Part shown: positions 37,286 to 46,999 of the stretch, in pieces
Layout: each line of letters starts with the position of its first letter
Position numbering within the stretch: the first letter of the stretch is position 1
Assembly (NCBI GenBank): GCA_913061475.1
Contig: CAJXUN010000013.1
Location: 1 to 64,000 of the forward strand
Reading direction: 5' to 3'
DNA from: an uncultured Colwellia sp.
GTDB lineage: Bacteria > Pseudomonadota > Gammaproteobacteria > Enterobacterales > Alteromonadaceae
Length of the DNA: 64,000 nucleotides
Notes under the pieces: model-generated
Seen by the model: the letters and a program-made list of their open reading frames with translations, nothing else
Database searches by the model: none
Told to the model about the DNA's origin: nothing
Program-made: the position numbers and the translations under genes

Positions 37286-38605
37286 ATGCTTATGAATATT
37301 GCTAATTTATCATTTAGTGCTTTACCACCAATCAACGTGCCATTTCGACATTTTATTAGTGCGGTTATTTTTTTGCTGCTAACAGCACTTCTGATACTAA
37401 TTTCGGGTGAAAAAATTTGGCTGAGTCGATGGCAGCCAATTTTGTTAGCGATTACCCATCTATTTACTTTAGGTTTTATCTCAATGGTGATGATGGGAGC
37501 TATCTACCAATTTCTCCCAGTTATTGGTGGCGTTGGTATTACTAACGTCCGCAACGTTGCCACTGTGTCTCACTGCCTCCATACCCTAGGGACTTTAACG
37601 CTTTCATGGAGTTTTATTACTCCAAGTACGTTTGCTCGTGTTCTCGCTATATTAACTTTAGGTATTGGCTTTGGTTACTATATTTTTTCTGTGGCTCGGG
37701 TATTAATTAAAAAGCTGAGCCAAGGGCCTGCTATTATCGGTCTCAGGCTTGCAATACTATCGTTAACTTTTGTTGTCGTGTTGGGGGGACTTTTTATTGG
37801 GCAAAATAGCTTAATGCCCTATGTGAATATCAGCTTTTTTGCGGATAAAAGCTATACCGACATTCATGCTTTGCTGGGAGGTTTTGGTTGGGCAGGGGGG
37901 CTGATTTTAGCGGTTAGCTTACAAATAATTCCTATGTTTCATGTTACGCCTAGCTTTCCTAAATGGTTGGCGAAGTATATGCTAGCCACTTTAATCAGCT
38001 TATTACTCTTGTTGTTTTTTTTTAAAGCCAATAGCGTGGGCGGACAAGTAATTATTGCTTTTGTATTAGTTACCTATGCTGTTTTTAATTTAGCCTTTCT
38101 AAGGTTGTTTAAGCAGCGAAAGCGTAAGGTTGTTGATACCAGTATTCACTTTTGGCAATTTGCCGGTAGCAGTTTTTTGGCGTTGACCTGTTTATATTTC
38201 TTAGCTGATGATTTTTATCAGCAAGTGTTTTCTGGTAATAAGGCCTTGCTGCTTAGTGCGGTGTTTATCTATTTCTACCTGATCAGTATTATTGAAGCAA
38301 TGCTGTTAAAGATAGTACCTTTTCTAAGCTACACACATTTGCAAAATCTATGCTTAGCTGACTTTAATGCGATGAGCCATTTACCTTATATGCATGATCT
38401 ATTGCTGAAAAAACATAGTCGACTGTTATTTAAATTCCATATTTTATCATGCGTTTTGTTGATATTGACGATAGCCGTGCCAAGGTTTTATTGGGGGTTT
38501 TCCTGCGCTATGTTAGTGGAGTTTAGCTGGCTGCTTTTTCTTATTATTCGTAGTCTAAATTTATATCGACGCTGCTTAATGAAAATAAAAAACATGGCGG
38601 TATGA
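37286..38605 (+). CDS. polytopic membrane protein, NnrS/heme-oxidase-like
   Basis: A 439-residue protein with about twelve membrane helices. Histidines lie at helix-compatible places (ITHLFTLGF, SHCLHTLG, DIHALLGGFGWAGG, MFHVTPSF), reminiscent of heme-binding membrane proteins such as NnrS or subunit-I-like oxidases. No copper-site motif of a true terminal oxidase was found. It follows hemerythrin and DUF2249 genes by about 50 bases, consistent with one NO/O2-related operon. A second ATG at 37292 is an alternative start. Heme binding is inferred, not shown. Confidence 0.65.
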   Translation: MLMNIANLSFSALPPINVPFRHFISAVIFLLLTALLILISGEKIWLSRWQPILLAITHLFTLGFISMVMMGAIYQFLPVIGGVGITNVRNVATVSHCLHTLGTLTLSWSFITPSTFARVLAILTLGIGFGYYIFSVARVLIKKLSQGPAIIGLRLAILSLTFVVVLGGLFIGQNSLMPYVNISFFADKSYTDIHALLGGFGWAGGLILAVSLQIIPMFHVTPSFPKWLAKYMLATLISLLLLLFFFKANSVGGQVIIAFVLVTYAVFNLAFLRLFKQRKRKVVDTSIHFWQFAGSSFLALTCLYFLADDFYQQVFSGNKALLLSAVFIYFYLISIIEAMLLKIVPFLSYTHLQNLCLADFNAMSHLPYMHDLLLKKHSRLLFKFHILSCVLLILTIAVPRFYWGFSCAMLVEFSWLLFLIIRSLNLYRRCLMKIKNMAV

Positions 38606-38937
38606 ACAGCGAATTTTACTGCTAAGTTTTACTGATGGATATTTGTGCAAAGAACTACTGTAAGTACGAAATATGCGCTATAAATTGAGGTTTTTAGTGT
38701 TTAAATTCAACATTTGTGCTTTCGCGCTAGTAAAAACATAACTGTTAAGTATAATGTGCGTGCAAATTTTGTATTTGCAAAAAACTAATCAATCAAACTG
38801 TATAATTTTTTGTTCAACTTAGGGTTTAACTTACCGGTTAGCCGCTTAATATTTTAATGAATATTTAGATCATTAACTAAGTGAATAAATAATTGTACAG
38901 ATTGATTAAAATCTAAAAATATTTAAGGAACTCCTCT
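38606..38937 (+). promoter_or_regulatory. pnp leader region
   Basis: Two TATAAT boxes (38750-38755 and 38801-38806) have only poor -35 partners (CTAGTA with 17 bases; TTGCAA with 20 bases). The leader to the pnp start is long enough to fold, as in E. coli where RNase III and PNPase autoregulate pnp, but I could not write a convincing long hairpin. GGA precedes the ATG. Confidence 0.4.
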
Positions 38938-41061
38938 ATGTTCAAACCAGTTACTAAAACTTTTGAATTCGGTCAACATACCGTAACTTTAGAAACGGGC
39001 GTTATTGCTCGTCAAGCCACTTGTGCCGTTATGGCTAGCATGGACGATACGTCAGTATTAGTCTCTGTTGTTGGTAAAAAAGAAGCAAAACCAGGTCAAG
39101 ATTTTTTTCCATTAACGGTTAACTACCAAGAGCGTACTTACGCTGCTGGTAAAATACCAGGTGGTTTCTTTAAGCGTGAAGGTCGTCCTTCAGAAGAAGA
39201 AACATTAATCTGTCGTCTAATTGACCGTCCAATTCGTCCTTTATTCCCTGAAGGGTTTACTAACGAAGTTCAAGTTGTTATCACTGTTGTTTCTGCGAAC
39301 CCAGAAATTGCCCCTGATATCATTGCTTTATTAGGTACTTCAGCAGCATTAGCTATTTCAGGTATGCCTTTTAGCGGTCCTGTCGGTGCAGCGCGTGTTG
39401 GTTATACTGACGGCAAATATATTCTTAACCCATTACAATCTGAGTTAGCTACCTCGCAACTAGACTTAGTTGTTTCAGGTACAGATTCAGCAGTATTAAT
39501 GGTTGAATCAGAAGCTGACGTTCTTTCTGAAGAAGTAATGCTTGGCGCTGTTATGTTTGGTCATGAACAAATGCAAACAGCTATTACAGCAATCAAAGAA
39601 ATGGCTGCTGAAGTTAACAATCCTAAATGGGAATGGACTGCTCCAGTTAAAAATGCTGATTTAATTGCTAAAATTGCTGAGCTTTCTGAAGGCCAAGTAA
39701 ACGAAGCTTACCAAATTACTGAAAAAGCCGTACGTTACGAAAAGATTAAAGAAATTCGTGATGGTGTTGTTGCATCTTTATTAGCTGAAGATGCTGAACT
39801 TGACGTACAAGAAGCAAAAGATTTATTCCATGACCTAGAAAAAACAGTTGTTCGTGGTCGTATCACTCAAGGTTCACCACGTATTGATGGTCGTGACCCA
39901 GAAATGATCCGTGCTTTAGATGTTATGACGGGTGTATTACCACGTACTCATGGCTCTGCTGTGTTTACTCGTGGTGAAACGCAAGCTTTAGTTGTTGCGA
40001 CTCTAGGTACTCAACGTGATGCACAACGCCTTGATACTATCATGGGTGAAAAAACTGATAATTTCATGCTTCATTATAACTTCCCTCCATACTGTGTTGG
40101 TGAAACCGGTTTTGTTGGCTCTCCTAAGCGTCGTGAAATTGGTCATGGTCGTTTGGCAAAACGCGGCATGTTAGCTGTTATGCCTTCAGCTGAAGAATTC
40201 CCATATTCAGTTCGTGTTGTGTCTGAAATCACTGAATCGAACGGTTCATCTTCAATGGCTTCTGTATGTGGTACTTCATTAGCATTGATGGATGCAGGTG
40301 TACCAATTAAAGCCTCTGTTGCTGGTATTGCTATGGGTCTAGTTAAAGAAGGCGATGACTTTGTTGTTCTTTCTGACATCTTAGGTGATGAAGATCACTT
40401 AGGCGATATGGACTTTAAAGTAGCAGGTACTACCGGTGGTATTACTGCACTTCAAATGGATATTAAAATTGAAGGTATTACGCAAGAAATCATGCAACTT
40501 GCTTTAAACCAAGCAAAAGCAGCGCGTAATCACATCTTAGCTGTTATGGATGAAGCTATTGGCGGACATCGTGATGATATCTCGCAATTTGCTCCACGTA
40601 TTCATACCATGAAAGTTCCACAAGATAAAATCCGAGACATTATCGGTAAAGGTGGCGCAACTATTCGTCAATTGACTGAAGAAACTGGCACTACCATTGA
40701 AATTGAAGATGACGGTACCGTTAGAATCGCTGCAACTGATGGCGAACAAGCTAAAGATGCTATTGCACGTATTACAGCACTTACAGCAGAAATTGAAGTA
40801 GGTACCATTTATACTGGTAAAGTTGTACGTATCGTAGATTTCGGTGCCTTTGTTAACGTATTACCAGGTAAAGATGGTTTAGTACACATTTCTCAAATCT
40901 CTGAAGAACGTGTTAACGCTGTTAGCGACGTATTGACAGAAGGTCAAGATGTGACTGTTAAAGTACTTGAAGTTGACCGTCAAGGTCGTGTACGTTTAAG
41001 TATGAAAGAAGCTGCTGAAAAGCCAGCTACGCCAGCATCTGACACTGACAACGCAGAGTAA
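38938..41061 (+). CDS. pnp: polyribonucleotide nucleotidyltransferase (PNPase)
   Basis: A 707-residue phosphorolytic 3'-5' exoribonuclease, the trimeric core of the RNA degradosome. Two RNase PH-like domains (about 1-215 and 310-540; [12 protein letters not shown] and [21 protein letters not shown]) flank a helical domain. A KH domain (about 555-610; [16 protein letters not shown]) and an S1 domain (about 620-690; [18 protein letters not shown]) follow. Length is standard. In most relatives it follows rpsO directly; here 10.8 kb separates them, so it must use its own promoter. A strong terminator and nlpI follow. Confidence 0.98.
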   Translation: MFKPVTKTFEFGQHTVTLETGVIARQATCAVMASMDDTSVLVSVVGKKEAKPGQDFFPLTVNYQERTYAAGKIPGGFFKREGRPSEEETLICRLIDRPIRPLFPEGFTNEVQVVITVVSANPEIAPDIIALLGTSAALAISGMPFSGPVGAARVGYTDGKYILNPLQSELATSQLDLVVSGTDSAVLMVESEADVLSEEVMLGAVMFGHEQMQTAITAIKEMAAEVNNPKWEWTAPVKNADLIAKIAELSEGQVNEAYQITEKAVRYEKIKEIRDGVVASLLAEDAELDVQEAKDLFHDLEKTVVRGRITQGSPRIDGRDPEMIRALDVMTGVLPRTHGSAVFTRGETQALVVATLGTQRDAQRLDTIMGEKTDNFMLHYNFPPYCVGETGFVGSPKRREIGHGRLAKRGMLAVMPSAEEFPYSVRVVSEITESNGSSSMASVCGTSLALMDAGVPIKASVAGIAMGLVKEGDDFVVLSDILGDEDHLGDMDFKVAGTTGGITALQMDIKIEGITQEIMQLALNQAKAARNHILAVMDEAIGGHRDDISQFAPRIHTMKVPQDKIRDIIGKGGATIRQLTEETGTTIEIEDDGTVRIAATDGEQAKDAIARITALTAEIEVGTIYTGKVVRIVDFGAFVNVLPGKDGLVHISQISEERVNAVSDVLTEGQDVTVKVLEVDRQGRVRLSMKEAAEKPATPASDTDNAE

Positions 41062-41124
41062 TTCGTCTGCTATAAAGTCAGTTGATTAGCTGTATGACAA
41101 AAATATAGCTAATTTCTTGTCGAT

Positions 41125-41153
41125 AAAAAGGGAGCTTAATTGCTCCCTTTTTT
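41125..41153 (+). terminator. pnp terminator
   Basis: AAAAAGGGAGC pairs with GCTCCCTTTTT around TTAATT and is followed by more T residues. It lies 64 bases after pnp and just before the nlpI start, so nlpI may depend on readthrough or a nearby promoter. Confidence 0.9.
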
Positions 41154-41161
41154 ATATACTC

Positions 41162-42112
41162 ATGGGCAAAATACCTACTAGGATTGTGTTTTTCGTGCGC
41201 TTACTTCTTAAAAATAAATTTCCCAACGCTTTATTATCCCAAGTATTACTGGTTTCAAGCTTATTGTTCGCTCAGGGCTGTACTTCAACTAACAATCAGC
41301 AGTCTGCTATTGGGGAGTTAATCATTGCTGAACCTATTGCCATTAATGTTAAAGACGAAATAGCATTAGAGCGTATCACTCAAGTGCTACAGCGTGCTAA
41401 AATTAACGATGAACAACGAGCTGAGTTGTATTATCAACGTGGTATTAAATACGATAAATTTGGTTTACGTGCCTTGGCACATAACGATTTTAATCAAGCT
41501 ATTGGCCTAAAGCCTGACATGGTTGATGCCTATAACTTTTTAGGTATTCATTTCACTCAACTACAAGAGTTTAACCAATCTTACGATGCTTTTGATTCGG
41601 TAATTGAATTAGATCCCAGTTATGAATTCGCTTATTTTAATCGCGGTATCGCTTTATACTACGGTGGTCGTCCTAGCCTCGCAGCAGATGACTTTAAAGC
41701 GTTTAGAAAATACCAACAAAACGACCCATACCGCGTATTGTGGCAATATTTAGCTGATATCGAGTTAGATCAACAAAAGGCTGATCAAGATTTAACGGTT
41801 GCTGCACAATTAATTGCTGAAAACGTCTGGGCAAAAAAGGTTATTAAGCTTTACTTAGGTAAAATGACTCAAAGTGACTTTATTGCGCATCTGACTGATA
41901 ATGTTAATACTAATGAAGCGTTAACAGAGCGTTTGTGTGAAGCCTATTTTTATTTAGGGAAATACAGTCAGATGAAAGGTGATGCAAGTGCAGCTATTAA
42001 CTTTTTTAAACTGGCGTTGAGCACTAACGTTTATGAATTTGTTGAACACAGATACGCTAAACTTGAGCTAGACTTGATGCGCCAAAATATGCAACAAAGC
42101 AGTGCTCCATAA
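41162..42112 (+). CDS. nlpI: NlpI-like TPR lipoprotein
   Basis: A 316-residue outer-membrane lipoprotein. In E. coli NlpI is an adaptor for peptidoglycan hydrolases and the protease Prc, and its gene follows pnp as here. The lipobox LLFAQGCTS places the lipidated cysteine near residue 40, after an unusually long basic n-region, so a GTG a few codons on may be the real start. TPR units run from about residue 85 (AELYYQRGIKYDKFGLRALAHNDFNQAI; VDAYNFLGIHF; EFAYFNRGIALYYGG). The open frame extends back to a TTG at 41117 inside the pnp terminator, which I reject. Confidence 0.88.
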   Translation: MGKIPTRIVFFVRLLLKNKFPNALLSQVLLVSSLLFAQGCTSTNNQQSAIGELIIAEPIAINVKDEIALERITQVLQRAKINDEQRAELYYQRGIKYDKFGLRALAHNDFNQAIGLKPDMVDAYNFLGIHFTQLQEFNQSYDAFDSVIELDPSYEFAYFNRGIALYYGGRPSLAADDFKAFRKYQQNDPYRVLWQYLADIELDQQKADQDLTVAAQLIAENVWAKKVIKLYLGKMTQSDFIAHLTDNVNTNEALTERLCEAYFYLGKYSQMKGDASAAINFFKLALSTNVYEFVEHRYAKLELDLMRQNMQQSSAP

Positions 42113-42126
42113 TCATTTTTTAGCAC

Positions 42127-43572
42127 ATGAGTGCCAATAAAAAAATTAAAGTAACAATAATAAGCTTGGTAAGTTTAGCTTTTATAATCTTATTTAGCTT
42201 ATTACTTTTCATTACTGATTTTCGTGGCAAGATAGCTAATGCAACAATCACTCGCCAACAATTGTCCCTACTCGAAAGTTTCGACCTAATTACCGATACA
42301 AAAGCACGATTAACAGAATTGTTAGCAACTAAAAGTCATCGTGCATGGTTGCATCTAGCAAAGCTGCATGCAAATAATAGTGCCGACACTGCATACCAAT
42401 TAGCTGAATATTACCGTCAGCACAACGCAATAAATTCTGCACAGTTATGGTATCAAGTCGCGATACGTCAACAACATATTCCGGCTCGAATTGCATTAGC
42501 TAGTCGCTATTTTGACCAGAAAAAATATGCTGATATTAAACCCTTGTTACTGCCTATTATTGATAATACACAAGCACTAAAAATACTATATAAACTTGCG
42601 TTGCACAAAGGCGATATGTTGTTTATCAAAACTTATAAAGACAAATTAGCGAGTGGAGCTAATCATAAATTTTATCGTGAATTAGAACAGTTTTCAGTAT
42701 TTAGCGCTAACTCGGTAAAAGTGATAAGTGAACAAAATATTGCCCCTAATTTGTCATGCGTTATTGATGTTCAGCTTTTCGCAACAAATTTAACTGGTCT
42801 AAGGCACGGCACACAGTTAATTTCTGCATTTGAGCAGCACACACTAGCTCAGACTATTTGCCTGCGAAAACCGAAATATATTGCCGCTGATGATGTTAAT
42901 TGCCAACATCAGCCTAATGAAAAAATCACCTGTAATGCGACAGCGTGGGTTAGACAAAAAAGCATTAACACACGTTACCTTGGCTTAATTGTTGAAGTAG
43001 GCGGTGCTAATGTTGACAACGGCATTATGTATATAGATCAGGCAGACAATGTTGATGTGTTAGTGCATGAACTGAGCCATTTAGTAGGTTTTGTTGATGA
43101 GTATCCACTACCTAGCAAACACCAAAAGTGTCAGCAATTTCAGCAGGCACCTTTTGCTCATAATCTAGTGGTTTTATCTGAATATTATCAGGGTGAACGC
43201 AACATTTTAAGAGCAAAGATATTGTCGCAGATACCGTGGCGTAGTTTTATTAAAGATTCGACCCCCATACTGTCTAAACATCAAAAGGGCTGGCGCTTGT
43301 CAACACCGAAAAAATATCATGACGAGATAGGAGTTTTTACCTCAGCTTCATGCGACAAGCAAAATGCAATTCAAGCATTTAAACCGTTAGCACAAAGAAC
43401 AAAACTGCAATATTTTGAACTAGTGTTCCCAGACACATATATAGATATTATGCTGTTAGCCCCTCGTCGTTACTTGATGCCCAGTTATCATTTTAATGTC
43501 AGTAGAGATTTAGTCGAAAAAGGTGATTATTCTAAAGCGCGGGAGGTGTTAGAGGTTACGTTATTTGACTAA
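42127..43572 (+). CDS. unrecognised membrane-anchored protein with HExxH motif
   Basis: 481 residues. An N-terminal membrane helix (about 9-31) leads to a helical, Sel1/TPR-like region (about 50-190), then a mixed domain with several cysteines (about 215-300). At about 314 there is HELSHLVGFVDEY, which contains a zincin HExxH motif followed by a spaced Asp-Glu-Tyr, somewhat like the HEFGH...DEY motif of M64 peptidases. Catalytic activity is plausible but unproven, and I cannot name the family. It starts 14 bases after nlpI, so it is probably co-transcribed. A periplasmic protease linked to envelope turnover would fit the NlpI context (inference). Confidence 0.6.
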   Translation: MSANKKIKVTIISLVSLAFIILFSLLLFITDFRGKIANATITRQQLSLLESFDLITDTKARLTELLATKSHRAWLHLAKLHANNSADTAYQLAEYYRQHNAINSAQLWYQVAIRQQHIPARIALASRYFDQKKYADIKPLLLPIIDNTQALKILYKLALHKGDMLFIKTYKDKLASGANHKFYRELEQFSVFSANSVKVISEQNIAPNLSCVIDVQLFATNLTGLRHGTQLISAFEQHTLAQTICLRKPKYIAADDVNCQHQPNEKITCNATAWVRQKSINTRYLGLIVEVGGANVDNGIMYIDQADNVDVLVHELSHLVGFVDEYPLPSKHQKCQQFQQAPFAHNLVVLSEYYQGERNILRAKILSQIPWRSFIKDSTPILSKHQKGWRLSTPKKYHDEIGVFTSASCDKQNAIQAFKPLAQRTKLQYFELVFPDTYIDIMLLAPRRYLMPSYHFNVSRDLVEKGDYSKAREVLEVTLFD

Positions 43573-43574
43573 TT

Positions 43575-43634
43575 AAAATTTAGCCAATTGAATTTATTAC
43601 CTATTATGTAATTATTACTCATTGGCTAAATTTT
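43575..43634. terminator. convergent-gene inverted repeat, likely bidirectional terminator
   Basis: AAAATTTAGCCAAT (43575-43588) and its exact complement ATTGGCTAAATTTT (43621-43634) are separated by 32 bases, directly after the HExxH gene and before the end of the minus-strand small gene. The A/T ends give a short T-run on both strands. Confidence 0.65.
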
Positions 43635-43653
43635 GACGCAATATTTATAAAAC

Positions 43654-43875
43654 TTAATTAGTGTGCTCTTTCAATAGCGTTACTTTAGCTTCATGCTTTA
43701 AGTTTGATGTTGCATTTACGTATTTTTGCTGTTGTATAACAATGTTACTTCTTACTTTTGCGATTGGCCACATAGTGTTGTTGTTAAAGGTTGATAGCTC
43801 TTGCTCTAACGCTGCTTTACTATTTTTAGGCGAGCTAACTTTTGTTGTATTAATAAACCATGAGAATAGTGACAT
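43654..43875 (-). CDS. small hypothetical protein
   Basis: 73 residues beginning MSLFSWFINTTKV, with a Lys/Gln-rich helical remainder. It is supported by GAGGAG 9 bases before the ATG and by the terminator-like inverted repeat beyond its stop. The overlapping plus-strand frame (43661-43912) lacks such signals. Family unknown. It may be membrane-associated through the short aromatic N-terminus. Confidence 0.55.
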   Translation of the reverse strand: MSLFSWFINTTKVSSPKNSKAALEQELSTFNNNTMWPIAKVRSNIVIQQQKYVNATSNLKHEAKVTLLKEHTN

Positions 43876-44038
43876 ACTGCAGGCTCCTCGAATTATCTAT
43901 CTTAAGTTATAGCGTAAATTAGCTGTTTTTGCCGAATATAGAGTAATATTTTTCCTGATATTTCTATATTCACTGAGTCTATCAGCGCTAAGTTACGATA
44001 TAATTACGGCAACTTAATGAAAGCAATATTATATTTTT

Positions 44039-45727
44039 ATGGAAAAATTTTCTTTTACGCATTTTCGTGAACAATTTCCTATTCTGGAAAGTTTAGTTAA
44101 TGATAAGCCGTTAGTTTATTTCGACAACGCCGCGACAACTCAAAAGCCTATTTGCGTGATCGACAGCCATAATGATTACTATAAACAAAGCAATGCGAAC
44201 GTGCACCGCGCTTCCCATGCCTTAAGTGCGAAAGCCACATCATGCTATGAAAGCGCTCGAAAAAAAGTGGCTAAATTCATTAACGCTAATGCTGATGAAG
44301 AAATTATTTGGACCAAAGGCTGCACTGAAAGTATTAATTTGGTGGCGCAAAGTTGGGGGCGTTCAACATTAAAGTCAGGTGATGAAATCGTCCTAAGCTA
44401 CAGTGAACACCATGCTAATATTGTCCCTTGGCAAATTGTTGCAGAGCAAACAGGCGCTGAAATTAAAGTGTTGCCATTAACTAAAACGGGCCAAATAGCC
44501 CTTAATGACTTAGAAGATATTATCGGTGAACGTACCCGCATTATTTGCTTTGGTCATATATCTAACGTCGTGGGGCGAATTAATCCTATTGAAGCGATCA
44601 TTCGAGTTGCCAAAAAATACCAAGCATTAACCTTAATTGATGGCGCGCAAGCTATTGCGCACCTTAATGTTGATGTTAGGGCGTTAGATTGTGATTTTTA
44701 TGTGTTTTCTGCACATAAAATGTACGGCCCAACAGGGGTTGGTGTGCTTTATGGTAAACGAGAGTTATTAGAAAATATGCCTCCGTACCAAGCGGGTGGC
44801 GAAATGATCAAATCCGTGAGCTTTACACAAACAACATTTAACCAGTTACCACATAAGTTTGAAGCAGGCACGCCCAATGTTGCAGGTATTGTAGCGTTTG
44901 GTTCGACAATAGCTTTTCTTGAAAAACAAGATCATGTTGGTTTATTAGCCTATGAAGACCACTTGAAGCAGCATTGTTATCAGCAGTTATCAACAGTCAA
45001 TGAACTCAAATTTATAGTTAATGAAGTCCCTGATATTCCACTATTTTCATTTACACTTATGGGGCATCATAATCATGATGTTGCTGCCGCGCTCGATAGT
45101 GTCGGCATTGCCGTTCGTGCCGGTCATCATTGTGCAATGCCACTTATGCAGTACCTTAATATAGCTGGCTGCATACGCTTATCTTTATCTGCATACAATA
45201 GTGTAGGGGAGATAGATTTTGCGATAGAAGAATTGAAGAAATTGCTTAATGCTGGAATAGAACCGGCCCAAGTATTAAACCCATTAACAAGCAAAGATGT
45301 GGCTAATATACGCTCAACGAATAGCAGCTTAACGATTGATGAGCTACTTTCAAGGTTTGCTAAAGCGAAAAGTTGGGACAGTAAGCATCGAGAAATTATG
45401 ATGCTAGGTAAGCAACAACAGCGTTTACCTACCGAAATAAAAACCGATCACTGGTTAGTTTCTGGTTGTGAAAGCGATGCTTGGTTAGTGTGCTCTGAAG
45501 AAAGTGATGGGCTATTTTACTTTCAGGGCGATAGTGACGCTAAAGTGATCAGAGGTTTGTTAGCTATTGTTTTGACGGCGGTTAATAACAAAAGTGCATT
45601 GGAAATAGCCGCTTTCGATATGGACGATTATTTTTCTAAGTTGGGTTTATTACAACACTTAAGTCCTTCTCGAGGTAACGGATTACGGGCTATTGTGCAG
45701 AGAATTTATCAATTGATCACTGTGTAG
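44039..45727 (+). CDS. csdA: CsdA-CsdE fusion: cysteine desulfurase with SufE-type acceptor domain
   Basis: 562 residues. Residues about 1-405 are a group II cysteine desulfurase (CsdA/SufS type): YFDNAATTQKP at the start, SEHHANIVPW, the PLP lysine in SAHK near 226, and the persulfide cysteine in RAGHHCAMP near 364. Residues about 425-562 are a SufE/CsdE domain: its acceptor cysteine lies in VSGCESDAWLV near 477, with DSDAKVIRGLLAIVLTA downstream. In E. coli CsdA and CsdE are separate proteins that relay sulfur, with CsdL/TcdA acting nearby. Here donor and acceptor are one chain, and tcdA is convergent next door. No frameshift or stop lies in the junction. Confidence 0.9.
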   Translation: MEKFSFTHFREQFPILESLVNDKPLVYFDNAATTQKPICVIDSHNDYYKQSNANVHRASHALSAKATSCYESARKKVAKFINANADEEIIWTKGCTESINLVAQSWGRSTLKSGDEIVLSYSEHHANIVPWQIVAEQTGAEIKVLPLTKTGQIALNDLEDIIGERTRIICFGHISNVVGRINPIEAIIRVAKKYQALTLIDGAQAIAHLNVDVRALDCDFYVFSAHKMYGPTGVGVLYGKRELLENMPPYQAGGEMIKSVSFTQTTFNQLPHKFEAGTPNVAGIVAFGSTIAFLEKQDHVGLLAYEDHLKQHCYQQLSTVNELKFIVNEVPDIPLFSFTLMGHHNHDVAAALDSVGIAVRAGHHCAMPLMQYLNIAGCIRLSLSAYNSVGEIDFAIEELKKLLNAGIEPAQVLNPLTSKDVANIRSTNSSLTIDELLSRFAKAKSWDSKHREIMMLGKQQQRLPTEIKTDHWLVSGCESDAWLVCSEESDGLFYFQGDSDAKVIRGLLAIVLTAVNNKSALEIAAFDMDDYFSKLGLLQHLSPSRGNGLRAIVQRIYQLITV

Positions 45728-45758
45728 CTATACACGTATGATGAGCTAACGTTCTGCG

Positions 45759-46544
45759 TTAGCTCAGTGCTTTTTTCAAGTATTTATCCATCGCTTTAGC
45801 AACGGCAAAGAAGGCAAAACATGCGGTAACATGTGTTGCAGCGCCAAAGCCGCCGCTGCAGTCTAAGCGCATGGCGCCATCGTTCGATTGCTTTGCATGA
45901 CAAACATTACCTTCGGCGTCAGGGTAGCGTAACTGCTCACTGGAAAATACCGCATCAATCGAGAATTTGCGTTTTACATTACGTGAAAAATTGTATTCTC
46001 GACGCAATTGGTTACGTACTTTGGCGAGCAGTGGATCTTGATATGTTTGACTTAAATCAGCTGTGGCAATTTTACTAGGGTCAACCTGACCACCGGCACC
46101 GCCAATGGTAATAATAGGCAATTTATTACGCTTACAATGGGCAATTATGGCACTTTTAACGTTAACGGAATCAATTGCGTCGATAACATAATCAAACGAA
46201 TTTGACAGTAATTCTCTAACATTTTCGAGTGTAACAAAGTCTTCGACCGTGCTAACTAAGCAGTCAGGATTAATTTGCATTATTCTATCACGCATGACAT
46301 CGACTTTACTTAAACCAACGGTGTCGGTTAACGCGTGAATTTGACGATTAATATTGGTAACACATAAATCATCGAGATCAATTAAGGTTATTTGCCCAAC
46401 ACCGTTACGTGCTATAGCTTCAGCAACCCAAGAACCAACACCACCGATGCCAATCACACAGAAATTGGCTTGTCGAAGCGCTTCGCTCTGGCTGTTACCA
46501 TATAATCGAGCAATACCACCGAACCTTAATTGATAATCTGACAT
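45759..46544 (-). CDS. tcdA: tRNA threonylcarbamoyladenosine dehydratase TcdA/CsdL
   Basis: A 261-residue E1-like enzyme that cyclises t6A37 to ct6A in tRNA using ATP. The nucleotide-binding GIGGVGSWVAEAIARNG (about 31-47), DLDDLCVTNINRQ and IDAIDSVNVKSA are diagnostic. The C-terminal tail is a hydrophobic helix typical of CsdL. It is convergent with the csdA-csdE fusion gene 31 bases away. In E. coli csdA, csdE and csdL are neighbours, and CsdL uses the Csd sulfur-relay proteins, so the three functions stay together here. Confidence 0.94.
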   Translation of the reverse strand: MSDYQLRFGGIARLYGNSQSEALRQANFCVIGIGGVGSWVAEAIARNGVGQITLIDLDDLCVTNINRQIHALTDTVGLSKVDVMRDRIMQINPDCLVSTVEDFVTLENVRELLSNSFDYVIDAIDSVNVKSAIIAHCKRNKLPIITIGGAGGQVDPSKIATADLSQTYQDPLLAKVRNQLRREYNFSRNVKRKFSIDAVFSSEQLRYPDAEGNVCHAKQSNDGAMRLDCSGGFGAATHVTACFAFFAVAKAMDKYLKKALS

Positions 46545-46601
46545 GAGTATTCCACTAGCTTGAAAATTCGCTGTGCATTATAACAGGCCAGTATAGTAAA
46601 G

Positions 46602-46871
46602 CTAAGAGTGTAAACAGCAAATTCCTCGATAAATCAGACATTTTTTTTCTTTGACCTTTACTTCGTCTTTGTCTATTCCGCTTAGGTATTTATTTAGTTT
46701 ATTCTCGATATTGAAACTTATGATGGCCAACGCAAGGTATGCTAACGCTAAATAGACAAAACTGCTGGTTATTTCAGCGCTTGTTAATATCGGTAGCAAC
46801 GCAAGAGTAAAGATGAGTAGAAAATATAGCCATAAAAGTAATGTTTTTATCGATTTGATCAAAGTTATCAT
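46602..46871 (-). CDS. small membrane protein, unknown
   Basis: From ATG 46871 this encodes about 89 residues: a basic N-terminus, two hydrophobic segments (LLLWLYFLLIFTLALLPIL and SSFVYLALAYLALAIISF), then a charged tail. The frame extends upstream to an ATG at 46937, but the extension is not protein-like; the start at 46871 has only a weak GAG. It is not conserved in any pattern I recognise. Confidence 0.45.
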   Translation of the reverse strand: MITLIKSIKTLLLWLYFLLIFTLALLPILTSAEITSSFVYLALAYLALAIISFNIENKLNKYLSGIDKDEVKVKEKKCLIYRGICCLHS

Positions 46872-46999
46872 AATATTAATCTCGGTAATTAACGCTCTTA
46901 TTTGTTGAAATAACATTGTAACGCTTGTAGTGAGCAAAAAGAGGTGGCATATTTGACATTATTACTGGTGATAGTGCCAGTTGATCTAAGGTGATTAGA

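Noticed and set aside
43661..43912. 83-codon plus-strand frame opposite the small minus-strand gene
   Set aside because: No ribosome site, and the minus-strand frame has GAGGAG and a terminator-like repeat in the right place.
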